Under the pieces are notes generated by a model, which did not search any database, had not been told where the DNA came from, and saw only the letters and a list, made by a program, of their open reading frames with translations. Below, in pieces: positions 25,542 through 34,157 of a stretch of DNA of 64,000 nucleotides (positions are counted from its first letter, which is position 1; each line of letters opens with the position of its first letter). Source of the DNA: Mesorhizobium tianshanense (GTDB lineage Bacteria; Pseudomonadota; Alphaproteobacteria; Rhizobiales; Rhizobiaceae); assembly GCF_007830515.1 (NCBI RefSeq), contig NZ_VLKT01000020.1:58333-122332 (forward strand). Direction: 5' to 3'. The translations under genes were made by a program, and so were the position numbers.

Positions 25542-26327
25542 TCACGGAATCACCGCAATTCGGGCTGCGCTCGAGGCGACGCCGAGGGCGTCCTTGAGGT
25601 TGTTCATCGCAATTTTCGATTTCGAGGCGAAGACGACAATCTTGTCTCCACCATAGATGCGTGGATTGCGGCTCTTGCCGGCACGAATCTGCTCCACATT
25701 GTAATTCGCGACCAGGGTATTTTGGCCGATATTGCGGTAGACAAACACTTTTCCCGCATCGCCAACCGCATTGAACCCTCCGGCAAGGGCGATCGCATCG
25801 ATGAGAGAAGAATTGCTCGACACCGGAAAGATACCAGCCCTAACGACTTCGCCGTCGACGGTAATGCGCTGTCCGATCGATTCCTTGACGAAGACCGACA
25901 CATCGGGTGACTGCAGATATTTGGCGCCGTAGGCCGTTTCGATTTCCTGCTCCAGCTGACGGACGGTCTTTCCTGCCGCGGTGACGGTCCCGATAAGTGG
26001 AAGCGAAATCTGCCCGCCGGCGTCGACTTGAACGGTTCTGTTCAGATTGTCGACCTGGAACACATTCACCTCGAGCACATCATTCGGAGACAAAGGCTGC
26101 TCGTTGCCGTTCTGCGTGTTCTGCGGCGCAGGCAGGTCCTTTACGACCCGCAGAGCACCGCCGCCCGAAAGCGGCGCCGACGTTGAAGCCAATTGCAGCG
26201 CATCGATCGAAGTCGGCGAGGACGGTGTCGTCGACGAGGCGCTTGTGCAAGCAGACATCGTGAGCGAAGCGAACAAGACACATAGGGTGCCCATATAGCT
26301 TTTTGCGAAATGAAGAATGCCCATCAT
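25542..26327 (-). CDS. Wza-type polysaccharide export lipoprotein
   Basis: Outer-membrane or periplasmic export protein of 261 residues. It has a lipoprotein signal (MMGILHFAKSYMGTLCVLFA followed by SLTMSAC, with Cys as the modified residue). The Poly_export domain (LSPNDVLEVNVFQVDNLNRT) is followed by an SLBB-like region (RITVDGEVVRAGIFPVSSNS). The start at 26327 overlaps the phosphatase stop (ATGA), so the two are translationally coupled. It is shorter than E. coli Wza (~380), lacking the C-terminal outer-membrane helix domain, as is common in rhizobial ExoF-like proteins. Confidence 0.92.
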   Translation of the reverse strand: MMGILHFAKSYMGTLCVLFASLTMSACTSASSTTPSSPTSIDALQLASTSAPLSGGGALRVVKDLPAPQNTQNGNEQPLSPNDVLEVNVFQVDNLNRTVQVDAGGQISLPLIGTVTAAGKTVRQLEQEIETAYGAKYLQSPDVSVFVKESIGQRITVDGEVVRAGIFPVSSNSSLIDAIALAGGFNAVGDAGKVFVYRNIGQNTLVANYNVEQIRAGKSRNPRIYGGDKIVVFASKSKIAMNNLKDALGVASSAARIAVIP

Positions 26328-27133
26328 GCGGTTCCGCCCTTCAACAAGCGACCCAATCCTGCAAAGCGACCGACGTTGCCAGGGCCAGGCTTTTTCGCGC
26401 GTGACTTTCCGACCGGCTCGAGAGGCCGATTCGCCAATATTTCGCCTGGACGTTTCAACACCATATTGCGGGCCTCGTCTTCCCCACATCGCTTCGCAAC
26501 AACGGCGACCGCCTGCGAAAGCCCAGGCCGCCGGCGGGTGGCGCCATGGGTGTCCGATGCGATAATATCTACCCTGCCTTCGTCAATCAGCTTTTCCGAG
26601 TAGTAAAGCGCCGTGCGTCCAAAAGCACCAACAATCGAGTCTGCCGTAAGCTGAACAAGGCAGCCGACAGCGTTCAACCTCTCGACGACATCGTAATTCG
26701 CCTTGATCCAGGTTAACCGCTCCGGATGGGTAAGAATTGGAATGAACCCGGCGTTTATGAGGCGTAGAGTAAGTTCTTCCAATCTTGGCGGCAAAACGTG
26801 GTGCGGCGGCTCGAATAGAAAATAGCGAGACCTATTTAGAGTCGGCACATTGCCGAGCGCCAATTGCTCAGGAAGATCGGGGGCTACATGAATGTCGGCA
26901 CCGACATAAAGAGCAAGCGGTATCGCAGCGCGGCGTAACGCTTGGTCCAGCACTTGAACCCCTCGGGCAATGTTTGCCGATCCGTTTTCATACATGCCGG
27001 GCACGATATGCGGCGTACACGCCATATGGGTCGTTCCATCAGCCACCGCCAGCCGCGCCATTTCGAGCGATTCGGCAAGACTGGGCGAGCCGTCGTCGAG
27101 ACCGGGCAAGATATGGGAATGCAGGTCGATCAT
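26324..27133 (-). CDS. CpsB/CapC-type (PHP) protein-tyrosine phosphatase
   Basis: Metal-dependent phosphatase of the PHP superfamily that dephosphorylates BY-kinases such as Wzc; 269 residues. Metal-binding motifs in order: DLHSHILPGLDDG (3-15), TPH near 40, HPER near 137 and SDTHG near 194. It is the first gene of the export unit and overlaps the Wza-like gene by 4 bp. The use of a PHP phosphatase instead of the low-molecular-weight Wzb type is more typical of Firmicutes but is also known in Gram-negatives. Confidence 0.92.
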   Translation of the reverse strand: MIDLHSHILPGLDDGSPSLAESLEMARLAVADGTTHMACTPHIVPGMYENGSANIARGVQVLDQALRRAAIPLALYVGADIHVAPDLPEQLALGNVPTLNRSRYFLFEPPHHVLPPRLEELTLRLINAGFIPILTHPERLTWIKANYDVVERLNAVGCLVQLTADSIVGAFGRTALYYSEKLIDEGRVDIIASDTHGATRRRPGLSQAVAVVAKRCGEDEARNMVLKRPGEILANRPLEPVGKSRAKKPGPGNVGRFAGLGRLLKGGTA

Positions 27134-27186
27134 TGGCGTTTCCGGCTACACCGACGCAACGTAGCAACTTCGCCCCCAAAAAACAC

Positions 27187-27222
27187 AGATGCGTCACCCG
27201 CGGGATCGCGAATGACGCATCT
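27187..27222 (-). terminator. Perfect 10-bp stem with T-run, terminator or attenuator
   Basis: AGATGCGTCA (27187-27196) and TGACGCATCT (27213-27222) are exact inverted repeats with a 16-bp spacer. Read on the minus strand, the stem is followed after GTG by TTTTTT. It lies 54 bp before the phosphatase ATG and about 300 bp after the FecR-like gene. It could end that upstream transcript or act as a leader attenuator of the export operon. Confidence 0.55.
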
Positions 27223-27528
27223 AGCAAGGTTACGCATTACGGTAGATGCCAGATTCAAGCCACTCGCCGACAGCGTTATCATAACCATGCAAGCTAAGAT
27301 CAGCGCGCTACCTCGCCATCAGCCGCAGCGCCGCTCAGTTGGCCGAACCGACTCACCCAAGATGAAGCGCATTCGGCTTCCACCCAAGTAATAGAGCGGT
27401 ATGGTTAATGAATTCCATCAACATCCCCGGCTCTAGCCGGCGCGCCAGAGCTAAGGCGCACAGGGCGTCGGCAACGCAATACAGCAAAGGCGGCAGTCAG
27501 ATGCCCCTGCTGTATTGTCCTGTTGCGC
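27223..27528. other. Intergenic region between the FecR-like gene and the export operon
   Basis: About 300 bp with no convincing gene. A small hairpin TAACGGC-TGAC-GCCGTTA (27530-27547) overlaps the stop codon of the FecR-like gene, without a T-run. The promoter of the export operon, if separate from the upstream gene, should lie here, but I could not identify it. Confidence 0.4.
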
Positions 27529-28035
27529 CTAACGGCTGACGCCGTTATCGGTATCCTGCGTTGCGGCCAAAACACCGGCGCCGAGAGCTGCACCGCCAAA
27601 AATACCAAGCGGAATGAGGGACTGGTTGCCGCCCTGGCCAATCTGACCCGTATGCTCATAGCTAACGGCGGCAGCCGTCTGCTCGGAGCCCACAATCTTC
27701 AGGCAGATATTGTTCTCGACACGGGAAATGTCGAGGCTTGAATTCGCCGGCACATCCAGGTTGCAGCTACCGACATTGACGGAAGCCGATCCCCTGGCAC
27801 CGACCACTATGCGGCTGCCGAAATCCAGAGCATTTCCCACCTTGGCGGGACCGTAACCGGCAGCTTGCGAAACCATTACGTCACCGTCGGCGCGCCCGAT
27901 GGAGCCGATCGAACCCGCCGTTGCCTGATAGGTTGTCGTACAGGTGCATGACGCATCCTGAGCGAAAGACGAAACCGGGCCGAATCCGATCGAGGCGATA
28001 AATCCGGCCAACACACTTTTAACCATAAGGTTCAT
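27529..28035 (-). CDS. Small secreted protein with FecR-like domain
   Basis: A protein of 168 residues with a Sec signal peptide (MNLMVKSVLAGFIASIGFGP, cleavage near VSSFA). The mature part has a FecR-like pattern: a GxV...G...L..GxxI..G..gSa.v layout seen as GDVMVSQAAGYGPAKVGNAL and IVVGARGSASVNVGSCNLDV. It ends with a glycine/alanine-rich hydrophobic stretch (IPLGIFGGAALGAGVLAATQ) that could be a membrane segment. Two cysteine pairs (CTC near the N-terminus; C..C later) suggest disulfides. The ATG at 28035 has AAGGA about 9 nt upstream; a GTG at 28062 is less likely. It lies upstream of the export operon on the same strand. No specific role is known to me. Confidence 0.7.
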   Translation of the reverse strand: MNLMVKSVLAGFIASIGFGPVSSFAQDASCTCTTTYQATAGSIGSIGRADGDVMVSQAAGYGPAKVGNALDFGSRIVVGARGSASVNVGSCNLDVPANSSLDISRVENNICLKIVGSEQTAAAVSYEHTGQIGQGGNQSLIPLGIFGGAALGAGVLAATQDTDNGVSR

Positions 28036-28062
28036 TCGTTTCGATCCTTTTTGTCCCGCCAC

Positions 28063-28583
28063 ACCTCAGCCCCGCCCCGAACCTGAAGGTACAGATTTGC
28101 GCCTAACAGCTTTTTGCTTTAATTCCAACCCACTTCGTATATGCGAGATTACTTTTGGTTCTCGATGTGTTTCATCGGACACACCCTTTTCGGCAAGCTT
28201 GAAATGTGCCATTTCAGCGCCGGCTGCGGCATGCATTTGTCGGAAGGGCAAGGTAGGTTCCTTGTGGGCAAAATGCCTGCCCGCACTGGTTTGTCGGTCG
28301 GCTGGGACACATTCAGGTTCATTTTCGTGGCCTTTGATGCCCCGCTTGCGCCGATCCTTCGTGCAGGCATTATAGTCGATCATGTATGACATCAGAAGTT
28401 ATCGTACATTCCTGCCTCAAATATTGTGACAGTCGCGATCCGTGGCGTTCATGGAACTGGCGGACGTGAGGAGAGTTAGCGAAACGGTGAGTTTAAAGCC
28501 TGACAAGCAAGTTTTAACCCGCCGGCCCGGGCTGCCTGCATTGATGTGCGTTCTCCACCAGGCTCGCGGCCAAGTTGGTGCCA
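28063..28583. other. Intergenic region upstream of the FecR-like gene
   Basis: About 520 bp. Several short overlapping frames on both strands show no family resemblance or start signals. GAAATG-TGC-CATTTC (28201-28215) is a perfect 6-bp inverted repeat about 165 bp upstream of the FecR-like start and may be a regulator site. Nothing else was supported. Confidence 0.4.
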
Positions 28584-28666
28584 TCAGATGCAAGCATTGG
28601 AGACGTCACCGAACTTTGACGCAACGTTGCCGTCGCAAGGCGTTCCCGTGCCGACCGGCTTGCAGA
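28584..28666 (-). pseudogene. Fragment of an SNase-like gene fused to the IS3 remnant
   Basis: In the transposase frame, after the catalytic-core segment breaks off, the reading continues ICKPVGTGTPCDGNVASKFG and stops. This matches the intact SNase-like protein at 53386-53844 (CKPVGHGTPCDGLVASRLNN) at both protein and DNA level. Only about 25 codons remain. It is evidence of a recombination joint between a mobile element and a gene of this small family. Confidence 0.65.
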
Positions 28667-28987
28667 TCAGGGCGAGGATAGCGTTCGAGGTGAACTCCCT
28701 GCCGTTGTCGCTGACGATCGTTGTCGGCCGGCCGCGCTCGGTGATGAGCCGATCCAGTTCGCGGCCAACCCGCATCCCCGAGAGCGACGTATCAACGATG
28801 AGCGCCAGGCACTCCCTCGTGCAGTCGTCGATGACGGCAAGGATGCAGAAGCGACGCCCGTCGGTGCGTTGGCCGGAAACGAAGTCGATCGACCAACGCT
28901 CGTCGAGTTGCAGCGGCACCAGCATCGGCGCCCTCGTTCCAATGCCCGCTTGATGATCTCCTCTTCAGAGAAGCGGCTGCGATTCAT
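28667..28987 (-). mobile_element. IS3-family transposase remnant, orfA-orfB deletion chimera
   Basis: The ATG at 28987 starts MNRSRFSEEEIIKRAL, the N-terminus of an IS407-type OrfA. After about 13 codons the sequence jumps into the middle of OrfB, whose frame (28925 on) reads LDERWSIDFVSGQRTDGRRF, VIDDCTRECLALIVDTSLSG and IVSDNGREFTSNAIL, the first two acidic motifs of the DDE core. The third motif (E) and the C-terminus are missing. The joint, near 28930-28950, removes the rest of OrfA and the start of OrfB. No terminal inverted repeats were recognised. Inactive. Confidence 0.8.
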
Positions 28988-29393
28988 GTCCTGGTCCTCG
29001 CGCTGGGCCGGAACGAACTTCAATCCGGATAAGCAGCTAGACCGCAGGGGCAACGTCAGCAGGTCACCAGCGCTGGACGCCTCACTTGCCCGCTTATGGC
29101 CTATCCGGCTTGCCCTACAGCTGGGTACCTTCGTGCGACGCCCAGTCGAAGCCGAGCCGTCCACACGGTAAGATTGCCATGATCTCCCGACCTCAGCATC
29201 AAGCCAGGGCCAGCAGGCCGTAGCACCGTTAACGCGATGAACGTAAGAAAATTGCTGGAGGTTGACTGACATCGGCGTGCACTGGAGCCTGAATGGCCGG
29301 CAACCGCACGCTCAAACAAAACAATTGTTACATCCCCCTCTCTGGAGAATTCGGCTACACCTCAAAAGCCATATCTTTACGAGGATTCTGCCC
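28988..29393. other. Intergenic region upstream of the beta-helix protein gene
   Basis: About 400 bp between the transposase remnant and the plus-strand beta-helix gene. A perfect palindrome AACAATTGTT lies at 29320-29329, about 65 bp before the start codon, and could be an operator or part of the promoter. No credible gene was seen. Confidence 0.4.
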
Positions 29394-31304
29394 ATGAACC
29401 GTCCCGTCAAAATCACCCGCCGTAACGCTTTATCTGGGCTCTCGCTCACCACTGCAGGGCTGTTGGCGGCAAAAGCCGAAGCCGAGGCTAGAATGACAAG
29501 TAGTCCTCGAAACGAGGTTTTCGACGGTCTGTCTTCCTCGACAGCCATCAGCCAAGGCAATGTGCCGTTCTATTCGAGCAAGGCCGGAATGACGGGACTG
29601 ACGGTGCCTGTTGGCATCACAGCGCTACGAGTAAACGGATACGCAGCGGCCGGGGACGGTGGTGCGGCAATTTATAAAAGGGTTGCCAGCCAACCCGCTC
29701 ACCCAGGGAAGTTTCAATCTGCAGACGGCGCATGGTGGGAGATCACACTCTCGGATGTGATCCCGGTCAAGGCTTTTGGCGCTAAGGGCGATGGCGTCAC
29801 GGATGATGCAGAAGCTATCCGGGACGCCTTGTCCTATGGCTACTTCGTCAAGCGAATTGCGTACACAGACGGCACCACCGGCGGCATCGCGGTCGATAGC
29901 GTTCCCGTGACATTTTGGGGGCCTGGAAAATACGTCGTGAACTCGCAGATCAACCTGCCTTCAAGCTTTGATCTCGTTGGGCAGAATGCCATCATTTCCG
30001 GTTCGGGCGTAACAGGTAGCAGTGACTGGGTTCTCTACTGTCGGCAGCCTTACTATTGCAGAATTCGGGGATTGCAGATCCTAGGCGGGTACAATGGTCT
30101 CTGGCTCGACGACGCCGACGACTACTTTGCATTGTACATGGATGACTTCCAGTTCAGCGGCCAGACGGGCACCGCCCTTCAAGCCCTGTCCACGACCAAC
30201 AACGCCGAGATAAGACTGAACAAAGGTCGCATGCGCGGCGCAGCGGTTACCTTCGCGAAATTCGCGGCCGATAGTGTCGAACTATCGAATATGAGCGTGT
30301 ATTGCAACGCCGTTGCCGGCCAAGATGATACCGGATCGTTCATCATCCAGGGGCGAAACTATCGGTTCTCGGACTGCATCTTCACGCCGTGCGGGACACA
30401 AGCATCACGTGCCCGTGCTTGGGTCTCAATCGAAGGCCGTATGCGGTCTCTCAATTTCGATGGCTGCTCGTTCGGTGGCGAAACCGGCCGGCGCTGCCCT
30501 CTAAACGTCAAGGCGGTGGTCGACAGTGTCGTGTTCCACGGGTGCGATCACAACACAGCAGCGGATACGGTCGGTCAGTTGTCGGGCCAACATATCGAGT
30601 GTGCGCGCCTCTATGGGGATTACCTTAAGAACCTAGTCGTCCTCGGCGGGTCTGGTTGGACGAACGGCGCGATTCTGGATTTTGCGAGCGGCGTCACCCC
30701 CACACACAGGGCCCTTGCTAGCATCGCTCTCTCAAACGCACCGTTGGCCACCACCCCGGCTACCTTCTTGAACAAAATAAATCGGGTCGGCGGAATTGTT
30801 CGGCGCGAAAACAGTCTTGATCCCTTTCTCCGCACAAGCCAGGTCGCGGCAGAATCGTCCGGCCTCGTGGTAAACTCGGTCACGACAAACGTGATAGAGG
30901 TCTATTTTGACGTTCCTGCGACCTATGCGGCTGACGGTCTGAGTATGTTACCATCAACCGGTGTTTATCTGTTCGAACTGATGAGCGGTCTGGCAAGCGG
31001 CGGCGGCAGCTCATGGAATGTCACAGTTGGGCTGGTCGGGTGGTTTGAGGGCAACACCAACAAAGAACTCTTCACAAATGTCCTGATCAACAAATGCGAC
31101 CAGACGAACGCTACGGCGACGATTACGGTGACTGCCGTCTTCGCCGAGAACAATGCTGCAGTTGCGCCGATGGAACCGGATGTGGGTTCGCGCCATGACC
31201 GGCCGGTGAAGGGCGTCATTCTGCGCTTCACGATGGCTGGCAGTGCGTTTTCTGGGGCGAGGCATGCCAAGGTGCGGCCTCTCTTCGATAGCGTGAGCTT
31301 TTAG
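29394..31304 (+). CDS. Tat-exported beta-helix (pectate-lyase-superfamily) protein
   Basis: A protein of 636 residues. The N-terminus has a twin-arginine signal (MNRPVKITRRNALSGLSLTT, then AGLLAAKAEAEA), so it should be exported folded. Residues ~127-142 carry AFGAKGDGVTDDAEAI, the conserved opening of the Pectate_lyase_3 right-handed beta-helix domain found in glycan lyases, epimerases and phage depolymerases. The middle shows short repeating beta-strand rungs; the C-terminal ~150 residues look like a separate beta domain. The ATG has GAGGA about 9 nt upstream; an upstream in-frame extension is unlikely to be used. It lies between the two polysaccharide clusters, convergent with the 31.5-46 kb operon. 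A role in trimming or modifying the local polysaccharide is inferred. Confidence 0.8.
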   Translation: MNRPVKITRRNALSGLSLTTAGLLAAKAEAEARMTSSPRNEVFDGLSSSTAISQGNVPFYSSKAGMTGLTVPVGITALRVNGYAAAGDGGAAIYKRVASQPAHPGKFQSADGAWWEITLSDVIPVKAFGAKGDGVTDDAEAIRDALSYGYFVKRIAYTDGTTGGIAVDSVPVTFWGPGKYVVNSQINLPSSFDLVGQNAIISGSGVTGSSDWVLYCRQPYYCRIRGLQILGGYNGLWLDDADDYFALYMDDFQFSGQTGTALQALSTTNNAEIRLNKGRMRGAAVTFAKFAADSVELSNMSVYCNAVAGQDDTGSFIIQGRNYRFSDCIFTPCGTQASRARAWVSIEGRMRSLNFDGCSFGGETGRRCPLNVKAVVDSVVFHGCDHNTAADTVGQLSGQHIECARLYGDYLKNLVVLGGSGWTNGAILDFASGVTPTHRALASIALSNAPLATTPATFLNKINRVGGIVRRENSLDPFLRTSQVAAESSGLVVNSVTTNVIEVYFDVPATYAADGLSMLPSTGVYLFELMSGLASGGGSSWNVTVGLVGWFEGNTNKELFTNVLINKCDQTNATATITVTAVFAENNAAVAPMEPDVGSRHDRPVKGVILRFTMAGSAFSGARHAKVRPLFDSVSF

Positions 31305-31543
31305 GAAGGCGGGAGTCGGACCATTCGGCGACAGCCTGTGGGTCGGCGCTATTTTTGCTCGAAACGGACGTCAGGCTCGGCACCATCAAAACCTCGGCGG
31401 GGAGCGGTCCCGCGCGCTACACCCTAGTGACGCCGAATCTGACCAGAGCTTCTTGTGCTGCCGAGCAGGCTTGGCTCACATGGTCGCCGACCGATCCCAC
31501 GAAACCTAACACTCACCCGAGGGATCCACGACAACAATAGGAT

Positions 31544-32410
31544 CTAGAAACTGATCCCAAGAACTTCTACGCGATCCGCCGAGCGGACCCGGGAATTTAC
31601 GAAACACTCGTCTCTAATGAAACAGGCGTTTGAAGATGACACGCTGCTCCCCTCGTTGCCGAAGGAGCGCGAAAAAGGATCATAGAATCGTCGGGAAAAT
31701 CCGATACTCTCTAATACTTTTTCAGCACATGGCGAGACCGTCTCCAGCTCAACAATTTTAACTTCTTCCTTCATGAGGGTAGAAAGAGCACCAGAAATCA
31801 CCTTTTCCTCATAACCCTCAACATCTACTTTTATCATTGCCGGTACTGTATTCTTCAATACATCATCCAACCTCATCTGCTTAACGAGACGTGAATGACT
31901 TCTATGTTGCCCAACAACGACCCGATTTACCGTGTCCAACCCGACCGTGAATTCAACATCTTTACACCGGTCACCAACGGCAATCTCATACACATCTACC
32001 AAGGAAGCGATATCGTTAATCTGTATATTTCGAGACAAGTACAGAGAGGTCCCTGGATCTGGCTCGAATGCGAACGTTTTCGCTCTACAGACGCCCGAAG
32101 CTAAGACGGTGAAGCTGCCGATATTAGCGCCTACATCGGCAAAATAATCACCACTTCTGAGAAAGTGGAGAACCAGCGCCATATCAGCGAATTCATGCAA
32201 CCCAGCATAAATGTTGCCAGTTGCTCCCGTCATACCATTCTGCACTACCAGTTTCTGTCCTAAAACCCAAGGCATCACGATATCTTGCTGAAGGCGGCTA
32301 CGGATCTGCCAAGAAAGGAACCGCATCCACGCCTTGGATCGGGCATCTCGCGTCAACGGGTGCCGCCGAAAAAACCTATCAAGTTTACGCAGATCTTTCA
32401 CGTGATACAC
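31544..32410 (-). CDS. FkbM-family methyltransferase (1)
   Basis: SAM-dependent O-methyltransferase of 288 residues. The SAM-binding motif I is FADVGANIGSFTVLASGV (about 91-108), followed by AFEPDPGTSLYLSRNIQIND and the FkbM block MIKVDVEGYEEKVISGALST. It is the most distal gene of the polysaccharide operon, 112 bp after the GT2 gene. It probably methylates a sugar of the repeat unit. Codon use is AT-richer than in the core genes of the window, as throughout this operon. Confidence 0.88.
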   Translation of the reverse strand: MYHVKDLRKLDRFFRRHPLTRDARSKAWMRFLSWQIRSRLQQDIVMPWVLGQKLVVQNGMTGATGNIYAGLHEFADMALVLHFLRSGDYFADVGANIGSFTVLASGVCRAKTFAFEPDPGTSLYLSRNIQINDIASLVDVYEIAVGDRCKDVEFTVGLDTVNRVVVGQHRSHSRLVKQMRLDDVLKNTVPAMIKVDVEGYEEKVISGALSTLMKEEVKIVELETVSPCAEKVLESIGFSRRFYDPFSRSFGNEGSSVSSSNACFIRDECFVNSRVRSADRVEVLGISF

Positions 32411-32522
32411 CCCTAATCCAGATGAAAACTACTAACGGCGCCAAGTACAGAGATCAGTAAATCCCGCGCCTGTGTCCACGCCAAACCCCGCCCAACAGAT
32501 TAAAGACACACCTTTCCAAGCA

Positions 32523-33341
32523 CTACGCATGACCTATTTTACAAGCTTCGAGCTTCGCATTTATCATTATCTCGTACGCCATCCGCATCGACGCGAAATG
32601 TAGGCCGGCGACGCCATCAAGAAATCCAAGCCTAAAGACATACAGATAAATAAATACAACAAACGGCCTGAGCGGCATCCTATAAAGCAACTGTTTCAAC
32701 GCTATTCTTCTCTTCACGCTATCATTACAAAATATCTCAGCGACGTTAATTGGCCTAGAACGCCTCTCCTGCAACAACACACTGGCCTCGATAGTAGAGT
32801 ACCTATTGTGTCTTTCGAACCACCATTCAACGCCCTTGTTGAATGGGAAATGCACGAGGTGAGAGGCAAGCTTTCTCGCCACCCCTTCGTGGTAATATTC
32901 CTCGTTTATCTCTCTTCTCACTTGAACTCGCCCCCGCCTGAAAGCCCTGGGGAACCAGGTAGGATACCCAGAAGAGTGTCTTAGCCAGCGCCCCAGGAAC
33001 ATATCTTTCCGGCGCACAAGTAACATAGCCAAGTCCTGCGGCGCATTGGAGATCTGAAGTTCAATTTCCCGTGCCAACTCGGGCGTCATTCTTTCATCGG
33101 CATCTAAGCAGACGATCCAGTCGTTTTCGAATGCGAGGGCAAGCCCAAAGTTTCTCTGTTCGGCATAACCTGTGAAGGTGCGAAGGTGAACGGTTGCACC
33201 GGCGTCTTTCGCTATCGAACACGTTGTATCAGAGCTGTAAGAATCAAGAACATGCACATCATCCTTCCAAGGAACCGACGCGATGCAATTCGCAAGATTC
33301 TCAGCCTCGTTGTAGGTCAAAATGAGAACGGATATCATCAT
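32523..33341 (-). CDS. Glycosyltransferase family 2 (WaaE/KdtX-like)
   Basis: An inverting glycosyltransferase of 272 residues. It begins MMISVLILTYNEAENLANCI (GT-A fold, nucleotide-binding strand), with DSYSSDTTCSIAK, AEQRNFGLALAFENDWIVCL and the DADE metal motif near residue 80. The C-terminal part resembles the LPS-core/EPS beta-glucosyltransferase subgroup (WWFERHNRYSTIEASVLLQE). ATG at 33341 is used; a TTG at 33386 would also fit just after the acetyltransferase stop at 33393. It is part of the long minus-strand operon. Donor and acceptor are unknown. Confidence 0.87.
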   Translation of the reverse strand: MMISVLILTYNEAENLANCIASVPWKDDVHVLDSYSSDTTCSIAKDAGATVHLRTFTGYAEQRNFGLALAFENDWIVCLDADERMTPELAREIELQISNAPQDLAMLLVRRKDMFLGRWLRHSSGYPTWFPRAFRRGRVQVRREINEEYYHEGVARKLASHLVHFPFNKGVEWWFERHNRYSTIEASVLLQERRSRPINVAEIFCNDSVKRRIALKQLLYRMPLRPFVVFIYLYVFRLGFLDGVAGLHFASMRMAYEIMINAKLEACKIGHA

Positions 33342-33392
33342 ACGATCGGATTGGTAACTTCTAAGCCCGAGAGGGGACGGCAACACAAAGCG

Positions 33393-33926
33393 CTAACGCT
33401 CACCCACGATCCGCGCAGGGTTGCCCGCCACGATCGTGCCCGACGCAACGTTCCGCATGACCACTGCACGTGCACCAGCGATTGCACGATCTCCGACGGT
33501 GACTCCGGGACCCACGAATGCGTCCGCGCAAATCCACACGTCTCGCCCGATTGCGATTGGAGCTTTGATAAGGGGCATCTTTGGGTCATGATAATCATGA
33601 GTTCCGGCACAAAGATGAGCGCCTTGTGAAACTGTTGCGCCCTTCCCAATGCTAATTTTTCCAAGCGCGTATAGGGTTGCATGGTCGCCAATGGCAGCAT
33701 AGTCGCCGATCGCTAAATTCCACGGAATTTTGATTCTGACGTTTGGATACACATGAACATGCGCTCCAATTTCTGCTCCGAACAGCCGCAAAATGATACG
33801 TCTCCAGCACCACAATGGCCGCGGGCTTAGGAAGAAGAACGGATAGGCTATGCGCCATAATAGCCGTCCAGCGATTTCGGTCCGACTCCACTTTCGCGCC
33901 TCGCGATTAGCTTCCACATCTGTCAT
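33393..33926 (-). CDS. wcaF: WcaF-type acetyltransferase
   Basis: A left-handed beta-helix (hexapeptide) acyltransferase of 177 residues. It has the family opening WSRTEIAGRLLWRIAYPFFF...RLFGAEIGAHVHVYPNVRIK, the block ISIGKGATVSQGAHLCAGTH with the active-site His region (HDYHDP), and the end RNVASGTIVAGNPARIVG. It probably O-acetylates a sugar of the exopolysaccharide. It lies 52 bp upstream of the GT2 start, with a 231-bp gap before it that shows no gene. Confidence 0.88.
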   Translation of the reverse strand: MTDVEANREARKWSRTEIAGRLLWRIAYPFFFLSPRPLWCWRRIILRLFGAEIGAHVHVYPNVRIKIPWNLAIGDYAAIGDHATLYALGKISIGKGATVSQGAHLCAGTHDYHDPKMPLIKAPIAIGRDVWICADAFVGPGVTVGDRAIAGARAVVMRNVASGTIVAGNPARIVGER

Positions 33927-34157
33927 ACTTAATCTCTACAAAGGCAGCAGTGTTTGTGGCGCAGGTCGGGCGCCTATCATCGAGTTGGAACGTGGTATGT
34001 CTACTGTGTTCCTGTTGCCGGTATACAGCATGAAGGTGAGAACCGCTTCCTGCACACTGATTCGGCAAGGCCCAGCAGACACTTCCAACCATCTAGCCGA
34101 GTGCCGCCAAGTCTCTTTCACAAGGTGAACCAGTGCAGGCGCGAGCACAGTGGTCTA

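Noticed and set aside
31305..31543. Small plus-strand frame after the beta-helix gene
   Set aside because: No start signal and no resemblance; treated as the gap between two convergent units.
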